Shown here piece by piece: positions 12,021-23,191 of a stretch of DNA of 64,000 nucleotides. The notes beneath the pieces were generated by a model. It worked only from the letters and a program-made list of their open reading frames with translations, was not told the origin of the DNA and ran no database searches. The stretch is from assembly GCF_003265705.1 (NCBI RefSeq), contig NW_020313005.1:12980288-13044287 (forward strand), written 5' to 3'. Position 1 is the stretch's first letter; each line of letters starts with the position of its first letter. The translations under genes and the position numbers were made by a program. Source of the stretch: Callorhinus ursinus. Taxonomy: Eukaryota > Chordata > Mammalia > Carnivora > Otariidae.

Positions 12021-12390
12021 AATCATAGGATGATTAGTTTTTATCTAGTTAAATAATTTTTTTTCAGGAAGACAGCACTGTATAGCATTTTTAAGCCAAA
12101 ACATGAGGTTAGAATAATTAGACTTAAGATCTTGGATGCTTCACTCTTTAAATCACTCTGTCATAATACAAGGCCCTTACGGGTAAACCTCTATACTATA
12201 CTTCTTTAATCCCCAAGTACTTAACAATGTTTTCTCAGAACATGGCAGCTACTAAAGGAATATTTTCTTAACAAGTTAATTTCTTTTCAACCAGAGTAAT
12301 GTGAAGTTATGTACTGAATACTCTTGGATTACTTATTGTAAGGCAGATTACTTTAAAAAGAAACACATATAATAAAGAAAAATTGGAGAC
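12021..12390. other. Single-copy DNA, nothing recognised
   Basis: AT-rich, with no recognisable repeat or coding feature. Confidence 0.55.
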
Positions 12391-12740
12391 CTCCTGAATA
12401 TCTATCAGTGAGTTAGAAAAAGAGTTACATTATTATACACCCATACCATGGAATACCATGTCTTCATTTCAAAGAATGAGAGAGTTTTTTATCTACCAAC
12501 AAGATATATTATTGAATTTGGGAAAAAGACACAGAATATTTTGTATAAACAAACTAATTTTTTAAAGCAACACTTCACATTATGTATATGCACATAAAAG
12601 GAGTAAGAAGATACACACCAACTGCTGACAGTGTTAATAGGGAGGACAGGAGGAGGGGGGAAGTACCATTTAATTGTATAAAGTTAAAAATACTCAATTT
12701 TTAAATATACATATATTATAATTGTAATTTTTAAAAATCA
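12391..12740 (+). repeat. Old L1 (L1M-type) 3'-end fragment
   Basis: TCCTGAATATCTATCAGTGA, CATACCATGGAATACCATG, TTTCAAAGAATGAGAGAG and CACACCAACTGCTGACAGTG follow the order of the ORF2 C-terminus and 3' UTR of old mammalian L1s (…ATACAATGGAATACTATGCAGCC…). Heavily decayed and non-coding. Confidence 0.6.
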
Positions 12741-13351
12741 GCAAAAACTAAATTTAAAAACCCCAAGTTTTTTCCTCTTCTGGGCTGCTTCTTTTCAGTC
12801 CCTTCTAGACTATAGAATCGGAAATAATAGACTGTTTTCCCCCTATTTTGGATGGAAATCTTGGAAAGAAGTGAGAAAGAACTACATTTTATGGGGTAGG
12901 AGATATAAAAATGAAAAATGTTGCAATCTATTACAAGCTATTCTTAAAAGGTGTACCACATTTAACTAATATAAAATTATTTTTGGAAAATGTTTGGAAA
13001 CTGAGAAATAAGAAGATTGTTGAAATAAATGATTTGTAATAGCTATTTTTAATATGGTATGATTGACTATATGCTTTCTGGTTTAAATATAACACTTAAC
13101 GCTCTTATTTAAAAGTTACATGCTATTGGCTTAACCCAGTGTAAGTCCTCTAGCAACAAAGCAACATCTGATTGTGGAGTGGCTGAATTCTTACCATTTC
13201 TCAAAAAAAAAAAAAAAGAAAAAAATGCATAAAATTATCTTGATTGAAGATTAACCAATTTGACTTACTATTACAATGAATGCATTTCAGCACATCTTCT
13301 GCAGTGAGCTATAAGGTATCAAATTGTTCACATAAACTTTGAATAAAAAAC
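12741..13351. other. Single-copy DNA, nothing recognised
   Basis: AT-rich, with an A-run at about 13204-13217. No repeat or gene recognised. Confidence 0.55.
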
Positions 13352-13359
13352 CTAGCGTT

Positions 13360-13542
13360 GGGGTGCCTGGGAGGCTCAGTCTTTAAGCGTCTGCCTTTGG
13401 CTCAGGTCATGATCCCGGGGTCCTGGGATCAAGCCCTGCATGGGGCTCCCTGCTCAGCAGGAAGCCTGCTTCTCCCTCTCCTGCTCCCCCTGCTTGTGTT
13501 CCCTCTCTCACTTTCTCTCTCTCTCATTCTCTCTCTGTCAAA

Positions 13543-13581
<39 letters not shown>

Positions 13582-13603
13582 AATCTTAAAAAACAACAAC
13601 AAC
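13360..13603 (+). mobile_element. Can-SINE (SINEC), full length
   Basis: tRNA-Lys-derived SINE transcribed by RNA polymerase III and moved by L1 machinery. The head GGTGCCTGGGAGGCTCAG has box A, GGTCATGATCCCGGGG leads into a box-B-like part, then a CT-rich middle (13460-13537) and an (AAAT)n tail of about eleven units at 13540-13583 ending AAATCTT. The flanks CTAGCGTTGG (13352-13361) and ATAGCATTGG (13604-13613) look like a decayed target-site duplication that overlaps the first bases of the SINE. Confidence 0.95.
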
Positions 13604-13605
13604 AT

Positions 13606-14024
13606 AGCATTGGACTAGAAGACTTAAAAGTTTTCAGCTCTGACACTCTGCTTTCTTGATTCCACAATTCTGTCTCTATGGCAATGTTTTTATAATATAG
13701 ATCATTATGTCCCTTAGATACTCCTGCTCTTTTGGCATACACAACCTTCAGCTCCTAAGTTACCATTGCTATTAGTCCCCAGTCTATTGTACAGTCTACT
13801 AACATCCTAAAACATTTAGATTTGTTATTAAATAAGAGGGAATAAAGATTGGAGATTATCCTGTTAAAATTCTAGACTCCTCTGTATGTAAATCACTTTC
13901 TTGAGAACAGTAGTATAAAACAGCATCTTTTATGCAATTGTTGGTTCAAATACCATCACAAATAAAGCAACTTAATCATATACATGAGGACTTCATGAAA
14001 TATAAAATCCCCAAGACTGCTTTC
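13606..14024. other. Single-copy DNA, nothing recognised
   Basis: No repeat or coding feature seen between the two Can-SINEs. Confidence 0.55.
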
Positions 14025-14042
14025 AAAAGTAAACACAGTGGA
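14025..14042 (+). repeat. Target-site duplication of Can-SINE, left copy
   Basis: AAAAGTAAACACAGTGGA is repeated without mismatch at 14187-14204, on both sides of the SINE. Confidence 0.95.
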
Positions 14043-14186
14043 GGGATGACTGGGTGGCTCAGGTCATGATCTCAGGGTCCTGGGATCAAGCCCTGTATTG
14101 GGCTCCCTGCTTCTCCCTCTCCCTCTGCTCTCCCCCTGCTTGTGTTCTCTCTCTCTCTCAAATAAATAAATAAAATCTTTTTTTAA
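14043..14186 (+). mobile_element. Can-SINE with internal deletion of the promoter region
   Basis: Starts GGGATGACTGGGTGGCTCAG and jumps directly to GTCATGATCTCAGGG. The roughly 27 bases that lie between the two GGCTCAG words in complete copies (for example at 47585-47620) are missing. That removes the segment between the pol III boxes. The perfect 18-bp target-site duplication shows that insertion was recent enough to be intact. Confidence 0.93.
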
Positions 14187-14204
14187 AAAAGTAAACACAG
14201 TGGA
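14187..14204 (+). repeat. Target-site duplication of Can-SINE, right copy
   Basis: Exact copy of 14025-14042. Confidence 0.95.
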
Positions 14205-14564
14205 ATAGATGTTTAATTTATCTTTGGGAGGAAAGAAATGCATGGCAGAACAAATCTGAGAGTAGTATTTTCATTGGCACAAACTGGGTACAGATGAGTT
14301 GATATTAATAAATGAGAGTTAATACATCTATTTAAAGTCATTGCCACTGGAAAAGGGAGCTATTTTTAAAATATCCAGCTAGAATTTTATAGTAAAAAAT
14401 AAGTATTTTCTATGATATTTGCTTAAACAAATCATTTAAATATGGAAAAAAGAATAAAATCTAAGTTAAAATAGTTGCTGAGTTAAGTTGAAATACCAGA
14501 AAAGGCACTCTTAAGTTTTAGACACAATGATTTCATTGAAAAATGTTACATCTTTGTATTTAAT
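14205..14564. other. Single-copy AT-rich DNA, nothing recognised
   Basis: No repeat or coding feature seen. Confidence 0.55.
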
Positions 14565-14765
14565 CATAAGTAAACCTTTATGATACATTTTGTTTATGAA
14601 TTGTGGTGAGCAAATTCTATAATGGTCCTTAGTAGTCCCCACCTCATTTATGCCCCTGCTTAATCCTCTGTCCTTGACTATGAGTGGGAACTCTGAATTG
14701 TTTCATGAATATCCTTTCATGATTTTGTTACATAAGATTCTAACTTCTGTCTAGTTAAAGCAAAC
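14565..14765 (+). repeat. MaLR-like LTR fragment
   Basis: GTTTATGAATTGTGGTGAGCA, CCTCATTTATGCCCCTGC and TTACATAAGATTCTAACTTCTG match the order of the LTR piece at 10440-10665, including the same GAATTGTGGTGAGCA start. It is a second, shorter copy. Confidence 0.6.
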
Positions 14766-15584
14766 TAGCAAAACGTGAAAATGGATATATCACTCACATA
14801 TGCCTTACTTGCAGGAAATCATCAGCTATTGTGGTAATATAAAGAAATCCGTGGAAATGTTTGTCATTATTATTCTGCTTTGCCATGTAGCTTAAATTAC
14901 TAAAGAAAATGAAAACAGGTCAACTCAGGTTAGAAGTATTATCAGGATAACACCATGCCAATATCTACAAAAAAGCGTTATTAAAATACATTTTGGTGTT
15001 AATATAAAAAATTAAAATAGGAACAGACTTTTAAGCTCACAAACATGATGAAATATAACCTATTTGGGGATTTTATATAAGGAAACCTTAAAATTAGTTT
15101 TATGAGTCCATAAGAATAGAGAAAAATAATTTCTTATTAGAGAGTCTCATTTTTGTGTAATTCCCTGAGACAACACCATCTGCCAATGCCTGTCCTTGAA
15201 GATGATATCACAGCCCCAGGAATAAATTAGCCTCATCTGGTATTTTTTTCAGTGGACTTTGCACAAGTTGTAATAATTTTTCCACCTATAAGCTATCTTT
15301 ATTTTAAAGTTCAATGTCAAACCCCTGAATTGTGAGATACTTAAGTTTAAACTGTAATGAAGCAACTGATACTTCTGAATGGAACTGAAAGTGACCTGGA
15401 GATTGCCTGGTGACCTGGCATCCTGGGAATTTATGAGCCTGCTTTGTGGAGGATATTTGAGTTTTTTCAGCTCAACCTACCGTTGCCGTTCTATAACCAA
15501 GCATTGAAACAGGAGAAATGAACTTTGCACATTTAAACTTCTGACTCTTAAAAGTTAATTGGGAATAAGAAGCTCTTAAGGGTT
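14766..15584. other. Single-copy DNA, nothing recognised
   Basis: No repeat, RNA gene or convincing coding feature seen on either strand. Confidence 0.55.
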
Positions 15585-15805
15585 GCAATCAGAGAATTTT
15601 AGAACTGAAGAGGTCTTTGAAGAATAAACTGAGAAATTTAATTGTTGCAACACATGTGATTCATTTTATCTTAGAGAAAAATATGACCAGAGAAGTTAAG
15701 TGATCTGTCAAGGTTGCAAATCTTAGTAGAAAGCTATGATTCCAGCTTAAATCTGTCAGACTTTAAAACTGATTCTCTGCCCATGACACCATCTTGCTTT
15801 TCATA
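15585..15805 (-). repeat. MIR-like SINE relic, minus strand
   Basis: GAGAATTTTAGAACTGAAGAG, GAAGTTAAGTGATCTGTCAAG, GATTCCAGCTTAAATCTG and CCATGACACCATCTTG follow the order of a MIR-type element in reverse complement. The subfamily is uncertain. Confidence 0.5.
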
Positions 15806-16373
15806 AAAATCATCAGAAGCAAGAATATGGCTTACAAGGATCCAAGAAGAGAGCTCTTTAGAAGAGAGACCTAAAAGATCATGTGTCACAAATTTAACTC
15901 ATTAATGATGGAACCAGCAGGATGGGGAAGGTGGTTCAAAGAACACTTGCAGAACAGAGGTTTATACAGTCAGTCAGTAAAGGAGTGATGAAACAAGCCT
16001 GATAATTAGATTTTTGAAAACTGGTTGATGTCCTAGAGGGCAATAAAACCATAATCTCTGGGTGTTTTTTTTTTCTACCTAAAAGAATGCATTACAATTC
16101 TACTGGTAAAAATCATTTGTAATCTATCAGTCTTCTAACTATACAGAGTTCAGGCTCTAATTAATAGCAAATAGTAAACCAAAGGTATATTTCTCTAGAA
16201 AATTAGATAATTCTTCAGTAATGCTGCTAGATAACATTTCAGAATGGTAATGAAATGTCATATAGTCAACTTTTTGCCTTATTTCCAAGTTTTGATAACT
16301 TTTGTTAGCAGGCTTCTTTGCCTGGGCACCAGAGACTTCTGAAGAGGGAAACTATGGCATATCTATGGACCAT
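15806..16373. other. Single-copy DNA flanking the nested L1s
   Basis: No repeat or coding feature recognised. It ends at the target-site duplication of the old L1. Confidence 0.55.
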
Positions 16374-16389
16374 AAAAAAATAGCCTGGG
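16374..16389 (+). repeat. Target-site duplication of old full-length L1, left copy
   Basis: AAAAAAATAGCCTGGG recurs exactly at 29546-29561, more than 13 kb away, and brackets the old L1 together with the younger L1 nested in it. Confidence 0.9.
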
Positions 16390-17483
16390 CTTCCACTCCA
16401 GGTACATGAGGCTGTGGCCTTCATTCCTCTGTGAAAGAACTGAGGCCCTGAAAACTCTCTGGTCAGGAGACATGGTGTTTTCACCACCTCCACCAGAACT
16501 GAAGCCCTGTAAAACTCTCTGGTCAAGAGATGTGGTATGCAGTCAGGAAAAGATGACAGAGGAGTAGGGGACCTTATTCCAACCAGTCCCTGGAATTGAG
16601 CTGGTTATCTACCAGACGACTCTGAACACCCACAAAATCAGCCTGAGGTGTAAGAATATAGATCTGGATCTCTACAAACAGAATATCACAGGTGGTTGGT
16701 TTCGAGGTATGAAGCAGGGAGCCGTGATTCTGCGGGCACATATCCAAAGATAAACGGAAGGGGTAGGGAGCTGCCATAAGCACTGGTGCCAGGAAAGTGA
16801 AATAACACAGGAGTGAAAATATTCCCACACTGGGGACCAGGCACAGACTTGCAGACCCGTAGCAATGAGGAAAGGACTTTAGGGCAGCCTCCCTGGACTG
16901 AAACCTGGAGCGGCAGGCATGCATGTGAACTGAGGGCGGCTGGCAGTTTTAGAAGTACAAAGGGCAGAGACATGCCCCCGTGACCCAACCTGGATGCAAG
17001 GAGGGGGAGCCCGGCTGAGGAGCACACAACCCAGGACGCTGCAGTTTATAGCAGCATAGAGAGAAACGGAGATAGTGTGGCCTGGAGAGCTCACTGAAGA
17101 ACAGACTGCAATCTCTCTGTTCTGAGGCAGAGGGTTGAAGAGCTCTCTTCTACACTGACCCTTGGAAGAGAAACAGAAAGCTACCAAGGAAAGTTGCCAG
17201 AGAACAAAAGCCCTAAAAAACTGGTTTTCATTGAGCCCATCCCCCACCCCACAGGGGTCAGGGAAACTCTGCCTAAACAGGGTTGCCTGAGTAACAGCAT
17301 GGCAGACCACTCCCCCAGAAAACAGGCTGGGAGAAAAAGAGGCTGGCAACTCTAAGGACCCTATAAAGTAGGTGCATCTTGCTTGGGTTGTGGCCAAAAA
17401 TTTCGACTCTATACATTCCTTCAACCACCCCTCAACAGAACGACTAGGAGGAGGAACCCCAAAATAGGAAAGACTCAGAGACT
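16390..17483 (+). promoter_or_regulatory. 5' UTR/promoter region of old L1
   Basis: GC-richer than its surroundings, ahead of ORF1. It opens with two tandem copies of a 59-bp unit (starts at 16437 and 16496; GAACTGAGGCCCTGAAAAC versus GAACTGAAGCCCTGTAAAAC). In mammals the L1 5' UTR holds the internal pol II promoter. The minus strand carries open frames up to 181 codons (16879-17424); I regard these as products of GC content. Confidence 0.75.
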
Positions 17484-18233
17484 GTGACTTCTGCCACAGA
17501 TTTACAAATGGATACAGATATAACCAGGATGTCGGAAATGGAATTTAGGGTAGCAATTGTGAAGACGATAGCTAGAATGGAGAAATTGATTAAAGGCAAC
17601 ATAGAGTCTCTAAGGGCAGAAATGAAAGCTGAACTGGCAAAACTTAAAAATGCTATCAATGAGATTCGATCTAATCTAGATAATCTAACTGCTAGGGTTG
17701 GTGAGGCAGAAGAATGAATTAGTGATCTAGAAGACCAATTGATAGAAAAGAAGGAAAAAGAGGAGGCCAGGGAAAAATGACTTAAAATCCTTAAAATAGA
17801 ATCAGAGAAATAAGTGACACCATGAAACGTTCCAATGTCAGAATTAATTGGGATCCCTGAGGGGGTGGAGAAGACTAGAAGATATATTTGAGCAAATCAT
17901 AGCTGAGAACTTCCATAATCTAGGAATGAAACAAATATTTTTTTTTCCTAGAGGCAGAGAGGACCCCTCCCAATGCCCCGGCATGTAATAGTAAAACTGG
18001 CAAATCTTAGAACCAAGGAAACCATCTTAAGGGCAGTTAGGGGGAAGATATTCCTTATGTACAGAGGGAGGAACATCACAATAATGTCAGACCTATCCAC
18101 ACAGACTTGACAAGCCAGAAAGGGCTGCCAAGACATATTCAGAAGAACGTGCAGCCAAGAATACTTTATCTGGCAAGGCTGTCATTTAGAATGGATGGAG
18201 AGATGTAGAGCTTCCAAGACTGGCAGAAACTAA
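17484..18233 (+). pseudogene. L1 ORF1 (RNA-binding protein) pseudogene, old L1
   Basis: Remnant of ORF1p, the trimeric RNA chaperone of the L1 ribonucleoprotein. The first codon of the conserved frame is GTG rather than ATG, so the start is lost. Codons 1-77 (17484-17717) encode an acidic/basic heptad-like stretch that fits the coiled coil, then a TGA interrupts (…GEAEE*ISDLEDQ). Further stops and a lost frame follow. The RRM/C-terminal part is recognisable to about 18231, where TAA follows CAGAAAC. Non-functional. Confidence 0.85.
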
Positions 18234-18368
18234 AAGAATATGTGACCACTAAGCCAGCCCTGCAAGAAATATTAAGGGGGGATTCTATAAAAGGAGAATG
18301 ACCCCAAGAGTGATATAGGATCGAAATTTACAGAGACAATATATATAAACTAGGTCTTCACAGGCAAC

Positions 18369-21358
18369 ATGATGACAGTAAATTCATATCTTTCAATAAT
18401 CACTCTCAATGTGAACGGCCTAAATGCTCCCATAAAACTGCACAGGGTTGCAGATTGGATAAAAAGACAGGACCCATCCTTACACTGTCTAGCAGAGACT
18501 CATTTTGAACCTAAAGATACATCCAGACTGAAAGCGAAGGGATGGAGATCCATCTTCCATGCAAACGGACCTCAAAAGAATGCTGGGGTAGCAATTCTTA
18601 TTTCAAAGTACATTTAAGCTAAAGACTGTAGTTAGAGACACTGAAGGAAACTATATCGTTCTTAAAGGGTCTATCCAACAAGAAGATCTATAATTGTAAA
18701 TATCTACGACCCCAACATGGGAGCAGCCATCTACATAAGCCAATTGTTAACTAAAATAAAGAGTCATATTGATAACAATAAATAAATTGTAGGACACCTC
18801 AATACTCCACTCTCAGCCATAGACAGATCATCTAAGCAGAAAACCAACAAAGAAACAAGAGCTTTGAATGACACACTGGACCAGATGGACCTCATAGATA
18901 TATACAGAACATTCCACCCTAAAACAACAGAATACTCATTCTTCTCGAGCACACATGAAACTTTCTCCAGAATAGACCACATACTGGGTCACAAAGCAGG
19001 TCTCAAGCGATACCAAAAGACTGAGATTATACCCTGCATATTCTCAGACCAAATGCTTTGAAACTGGAACTCAATCACAAGAAAAAATTTGAAAGAAATT
19101 CAAACACTTGAAAGCTGAAGACCACACCGCTCAATAATATTTGGGTCAACCAAGAAATCAAAGAAGAACTTAAACAATTCATGGAAACCAATGAGAATGA
19201 AAACACATCAGTCCAAAACCTATGGGACACTGCAAAGGTAGTCCTAAGGGGAAACACATAGCCACCCAAACCTCACTCCAAAAAAAAAAAAAAAAAAAAA
19301 AAAAACAAAAAAATCCAGAATTCACCAACTAACTTTACACCTTAAAGAACTAGAGAAAAAGCAACAAACAATGCCTAAGCCATGCATTAGAGGAGAAATA
19401 ATTAAGATTAGAGTGGAGATCAATGAATTAGAAACCAGAAACACAGTAGATCAGATCAGTGAAGCTAGAAGTTGGTTCTTTGAAAGAATTAATAAGATCG
19501 ATAAACCACTGGCCAGACTTATCCAAAAGAAAAGAGAAAGGACCCAAATTAATAAAATTATGAATGAAAGGGGAGAGATCATGACTAACACCAAGGAAAT
19601 AGAAACAATTATTAGAAATTATTATCAACAACCATATGCCAATAAATTAAGCAACCTGGAAGAAATGGATGCCTTCCAGGAAACCTATAAACTTCCAAGA
19701 CTGAAACAGGAAGAAATTAACAACCTGAATAGGCCAAGAACCAGTAACGAAATTGAAGCAGGGATCAAAAACATCCCAAAAAACAAGAGTCCAGGGCCTG
19801 ATGGATTCCCTGGAGAATTCTACCAAACATTCAAAGAAGAAATAACACCTATACTCCTGAAGCAGTTTCAAAAAAGAGAAACAGAAGGAAAGCTTCCAGA
19901 GTCATTCTATGAGGCCAGCATTATCTTAATCCCCAAACCAGGCAAAGACCCCATCAAAAAGGAGAATTTCAGACCGATATCCCTGATGAATATGGATTCC
20001 AAAATTCTCAATAAAACCATAGCTTATAGGCTCCAAAAATACATTAAAAGGATCATCTATCAGGATCAAGTGGGATTTACCCCTGGGAGGCAAGGGTGGT
20101 CCAACATTCACAAATCAATCAGTGTGATACAACACATTAAAAAGAGGAAGGAGAAGAACCATATGATCCTCTCAATTGATGCAGAAAAAGCATTTGACAA
20201 AATACAGCATCCTTTCCTGATTAAAACTCTTCAGAGTATAGGGATAGAGGGAACATTCCTCAAGCTCATAAAATCCATCTATGAAAAACCCACAGTGAAT
20301 ATCATCCTCAATGGGGAAAAGCTGAGAGTTTTCCCTTAAGATCAGGAACACGTCAAGGATGCCCGCTCTTGCCACTATTTTTCAACATAGTACTAGAGGT
20401 CCTAGCAACAGCAATCAGACAACAAAAAGAAATAAAAGACATTCAAATTGGCAAAGAAGAAGTCAAACTCTCTCTCTTCGCAGATGACATGACACTTTAT
20501 ATGGAAAACCCAAAAGACTCTACTCCCAAATTACTAGAACTCATATAGCAATTCAGTAATCTGGCAGGATACAAAATCAGTGCACAGAAATTAGTTGCTT
20601 TCCTATACACTAACAATGCAACTGTAGAAGGAGAAAATAGAGAAATGATTCCATTTACAATAGCACCAAAAACTATAAGATACCTCGGAATAAACCTAAC
20701 CAAAGATGTAAAAGATCTATACTCTGTGAACTACATAACACTCATAAAAGAAACTGAAGAAGACACAAAGAGATGGGAAAATATTCCATGCTCATAGATC
20801 AGAAGAATGAACACTGTTAAATGTCTATGCTGCCCAGAGCAATCTATATCTTCAATGCCATCCTGATCAAAGTTCAACTGACATTTTTCAAAGTGCTGGA
20901 ACAAACAATCCTAAAATTTGTATGGAACCAAGAAAGACCCTGAATCACCAAGGAAATGTTGAAAAAGAAAAACAAAGCTGGGGGCATCACATTGCCTGAT
21001 TTCAAGCTCTATTATAAAGCAGTGATCACCAAGAGAGCATGGTACTGGCACGAAAACAGACATATAGACCAATGGAACAGAATAGAGAACTCAGATATGG
21101 ACCCTCAACTCTATGGTATACTAATCTTCGACAAAGCAGGAAAAAATATGCAAAGGAAAAAAAGTCTCTTCAATAAATGGTGCTGGGAAAATTGGACAGC
21201 TATATATAAAAGAATGAAACTAGACAATTCTTTAACACCATACCAAAACATAAAATCAAAATGGATGAAAGACCTAAATGTGAGACAGGAATCCATCAAA
21301 ATCCTAGACGAAAACATAGACAGTAAACTCTTTGACATCGGCTACAACAACTTCTTTC
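18369..21358 (+). pseudogene. L1 ORF2 pseudogene, old L1, part 1 (endonuclease to RT)
   Basis: Starts ATGATG at 18369. Residues 1-82 are the N-terminal part of the APE-type endonuclease (ITLNVNGLNAP, then CLAETHF, where L1 usually has CLQETH). The frame then breaks near 18617. The RT fingers and palm lie in 19371-20339, with [12 protein letters not shown] and motif A intact (SIDAEKAFD). A one-base deletion in a C-run near 20335 creates a TAA; the frame beyond holds the FADD box at 20477-20488. The region 20956-21358 encodes C-terminal sequence. The younger L1 interrupts at 21372. Confidence 0.92.
19277..19313 (+). repeat. Long internal A-run in L1 ORF2
   Basis: About 26 consecutive A, then C and seven more A, inside the region between endonuclease and RT of the old ORF2. 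The corresponding place in the younger L1 (about 25070-25085) is only AAGAAACAAG. This is a microsatellite expansion within the element, not its tail. Confidence 0.9.
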
Positions 21359-21372
21359 AAGATACATCTCCA
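21359..21372 (+). repeat. Target-site duplication of younger nested L1, left copy
   Basis: AAGATACATCTCCA recurs exactly at 28428-28441. The old L1 ORF2 sequence is continuous if one copy and the insert are removed. Confidence 0.93.
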
Positions 21373-23191
21373 GGGGGCGGAGCAAGATGGAGGAGGAGTA
21401 GGAGACCTGGATTTTGCCTGGTCTCAGGAATTCAGCTGAATGGAGATCAAACCATTCTGAATACCTATGAACTCAACAGGAGATCGAAGAAAAGAATAGC
21501 AACAACTCTCTGAACAGATAAGCAACTACTTACTGAAAGGTAGGACGAGCAGAGAAGTGAATCCGAGGCGATGTTTGGGAGGATAGATGGTGGGGGAGGG
21601 GGCCTCCCTTTGCCGCTTCTGGCAAGTGATAGAGCCACGGAGCACAAAATCAGAACTTTTACAAGTCGGTTCCACTGAGGGACGTTGCTCCAGTGGCTAA
21701 GTGGGAGGTGGAACCCTCACGGGACAGTGTGGTTTCAGGACCCTCGGGGTCACAGAAAGACCAGGGGTCCCTGAGAGCTGCAGAGTTCCCAGGTATTGGA
21801 GCGGGGAAGCCAGATGCAGAGATGGAGCCAAGGCACGGGCTCTCAGCTTGGGGTTGCCATAAACCATGATCCGCGGCACAGTCGGGCCACTGCTCCTCCA
21901 GCAGGGACCCAACAGGGAGCAGAGCCGGGGAGACTCCCCTTCCTCCCCCGGGAGGAGCGGTGCAGGAGTGCACCCCAGGGATCTGCTGGGTTTGGAGACT
22001 CCACACAGGGTCGGGTGCCAGAGATAGAAACACTCGGTCACACGCCGGGTGAGCACAGAGTGCGGCCGGAGACCAGGGAGACGGCAGTGACTGACTGCTT
22101 TTCTCTGGGGGCACACTGAGGAGCAGGGCCCGGAGTTCTCGGCTCCTCTGGGCAGAGATTGGGAGGCCACCATTTTCACTCTCGTCCTCCATAGCTGTAC
22201 GGAGATCTTGCAGGGAACAAAAGCTCCTGAGAGCAAACCCAAGCAGATTACTTAGCCCGACCAGCAAGGGCGGGACAATTCCACCTCCGGCAAAGACCTT
22301 TGGAAACCACAGCAACAGGCCCCTCCGCCAGAAGATAAGAATGAACAGACAGCCAAGAACACGTTTACCGATTAAGGGGAATGGAAGAACTCCAGGCTTA
22401 GGGGAATACTGCACATTGAATTCATGGCTTTTTTACCATGATTCATTAGTCTTTCAAAGTTAATTTTTTTAACTGTTTTTTTTTAATTTTTCTTTTTCCC
22501 TTTTCAACCATCTTATCAATCCCTTTTTTTAAAAAAACATTTTTCTTTTTCATTTTTAGAGTCATATTATATCCCTTCATAGTAGTTACCCTTATTTTTG
22601 GCATATATGTATAATTTGTTCTCTCTTTAAAATTTTGAGATACAGTTTATTCAAACAGATCAAAATATACCCTAAATCACTAGTGTATGGCTTTGTTCTA
22701 GTCTCCTGCCTGATCACATTCTCTCTCCCTTTTTTCTTTTTTTTTTTAAACCTTCTTCTTTCTTTTTTCAAACAACTTCTTATCTTTCAAATCCTTTTAT
22801 AAAATATTTATAATTTTCATCTTTACAGTCATATTCCATCCCCTCATTGTATCAACCCTGATTTTGTACACATATATCAGTCTTTCTTTCTTTAAAAATT
22901 TAGGAGGCACTTTCTTCTAACAGACCAAAATAGACCCAAATTCTAGTGTATGGCACTGATCTATGCACTAGCTTGATCATATTTGATCATATTCTGGTTT
23001 GTTTTTGTTTTGCTGTTTTTGTTTGTTTTTATCTTTTTATTTTTCTTCTTTTTCCCTTTCTTTTTTCTTTCTTTTCCTTTCTTTTCCCCTGGTTTCAGGT
23101 CTTTTCTGATTTGTATAGAGTATATTTTCTAGGGACGTTGTTTACCAGTTAGCATTTTGTTCTCTCATTCATCTATTCTCCTCTGGACAAA
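21373..23191 (+). promoter_or_regulatory. 5' UTR of younger L1
   Basis: The first about 1.05 kb is GC-rich with CpGs and would hold the internal promoter. From about 22430 to 23165 it turns strongly T-rich. This T-rich part contains two tandem units of about 268 bp (compare GAGTCATATTATATCCC at 22559 with CAGTCATATTCCATCCC at 22827, and the shared CTAGTGTATGGC). The minus strand has open frames of 251 and 181 codons over the GC-rich part (21659-22414, 21697-22242). Confidence 0.8.

Larger units (their letters stand above)
16390..21372 (+). mobile_element. Old full-length L1, 5' segment (interrupted)
   Basis: Contains a 5' UTR, broken ORF1 and most of broken ORF2. At 21372 it is cut by the younger L1 and resumes at 28442. 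Without the insert it is about 6.1 kb, the usual size of a full-length mammalian L1. It is much more decayed than the inserted L1, with many stops and frameshifts and a long internal A-run, which agrees with its being the older host element. Confidence 0.95.

Noticed and set aside
13360..13603. tRNA gene (box A and B present)
   Set aside because: These boxes belong to the tRNA-derived head of Can-SINEs; no cloverleaf tRNA is formed, and the same holds for the other SINE copies.
16879..17424. 181-codon minus-strand open frame
   Set aside because: Antisense to the L1 5' UTR, GC-rich, no domain recognised and no clear similarity to the antisense frames of the younger L1. Kept only as a finding.
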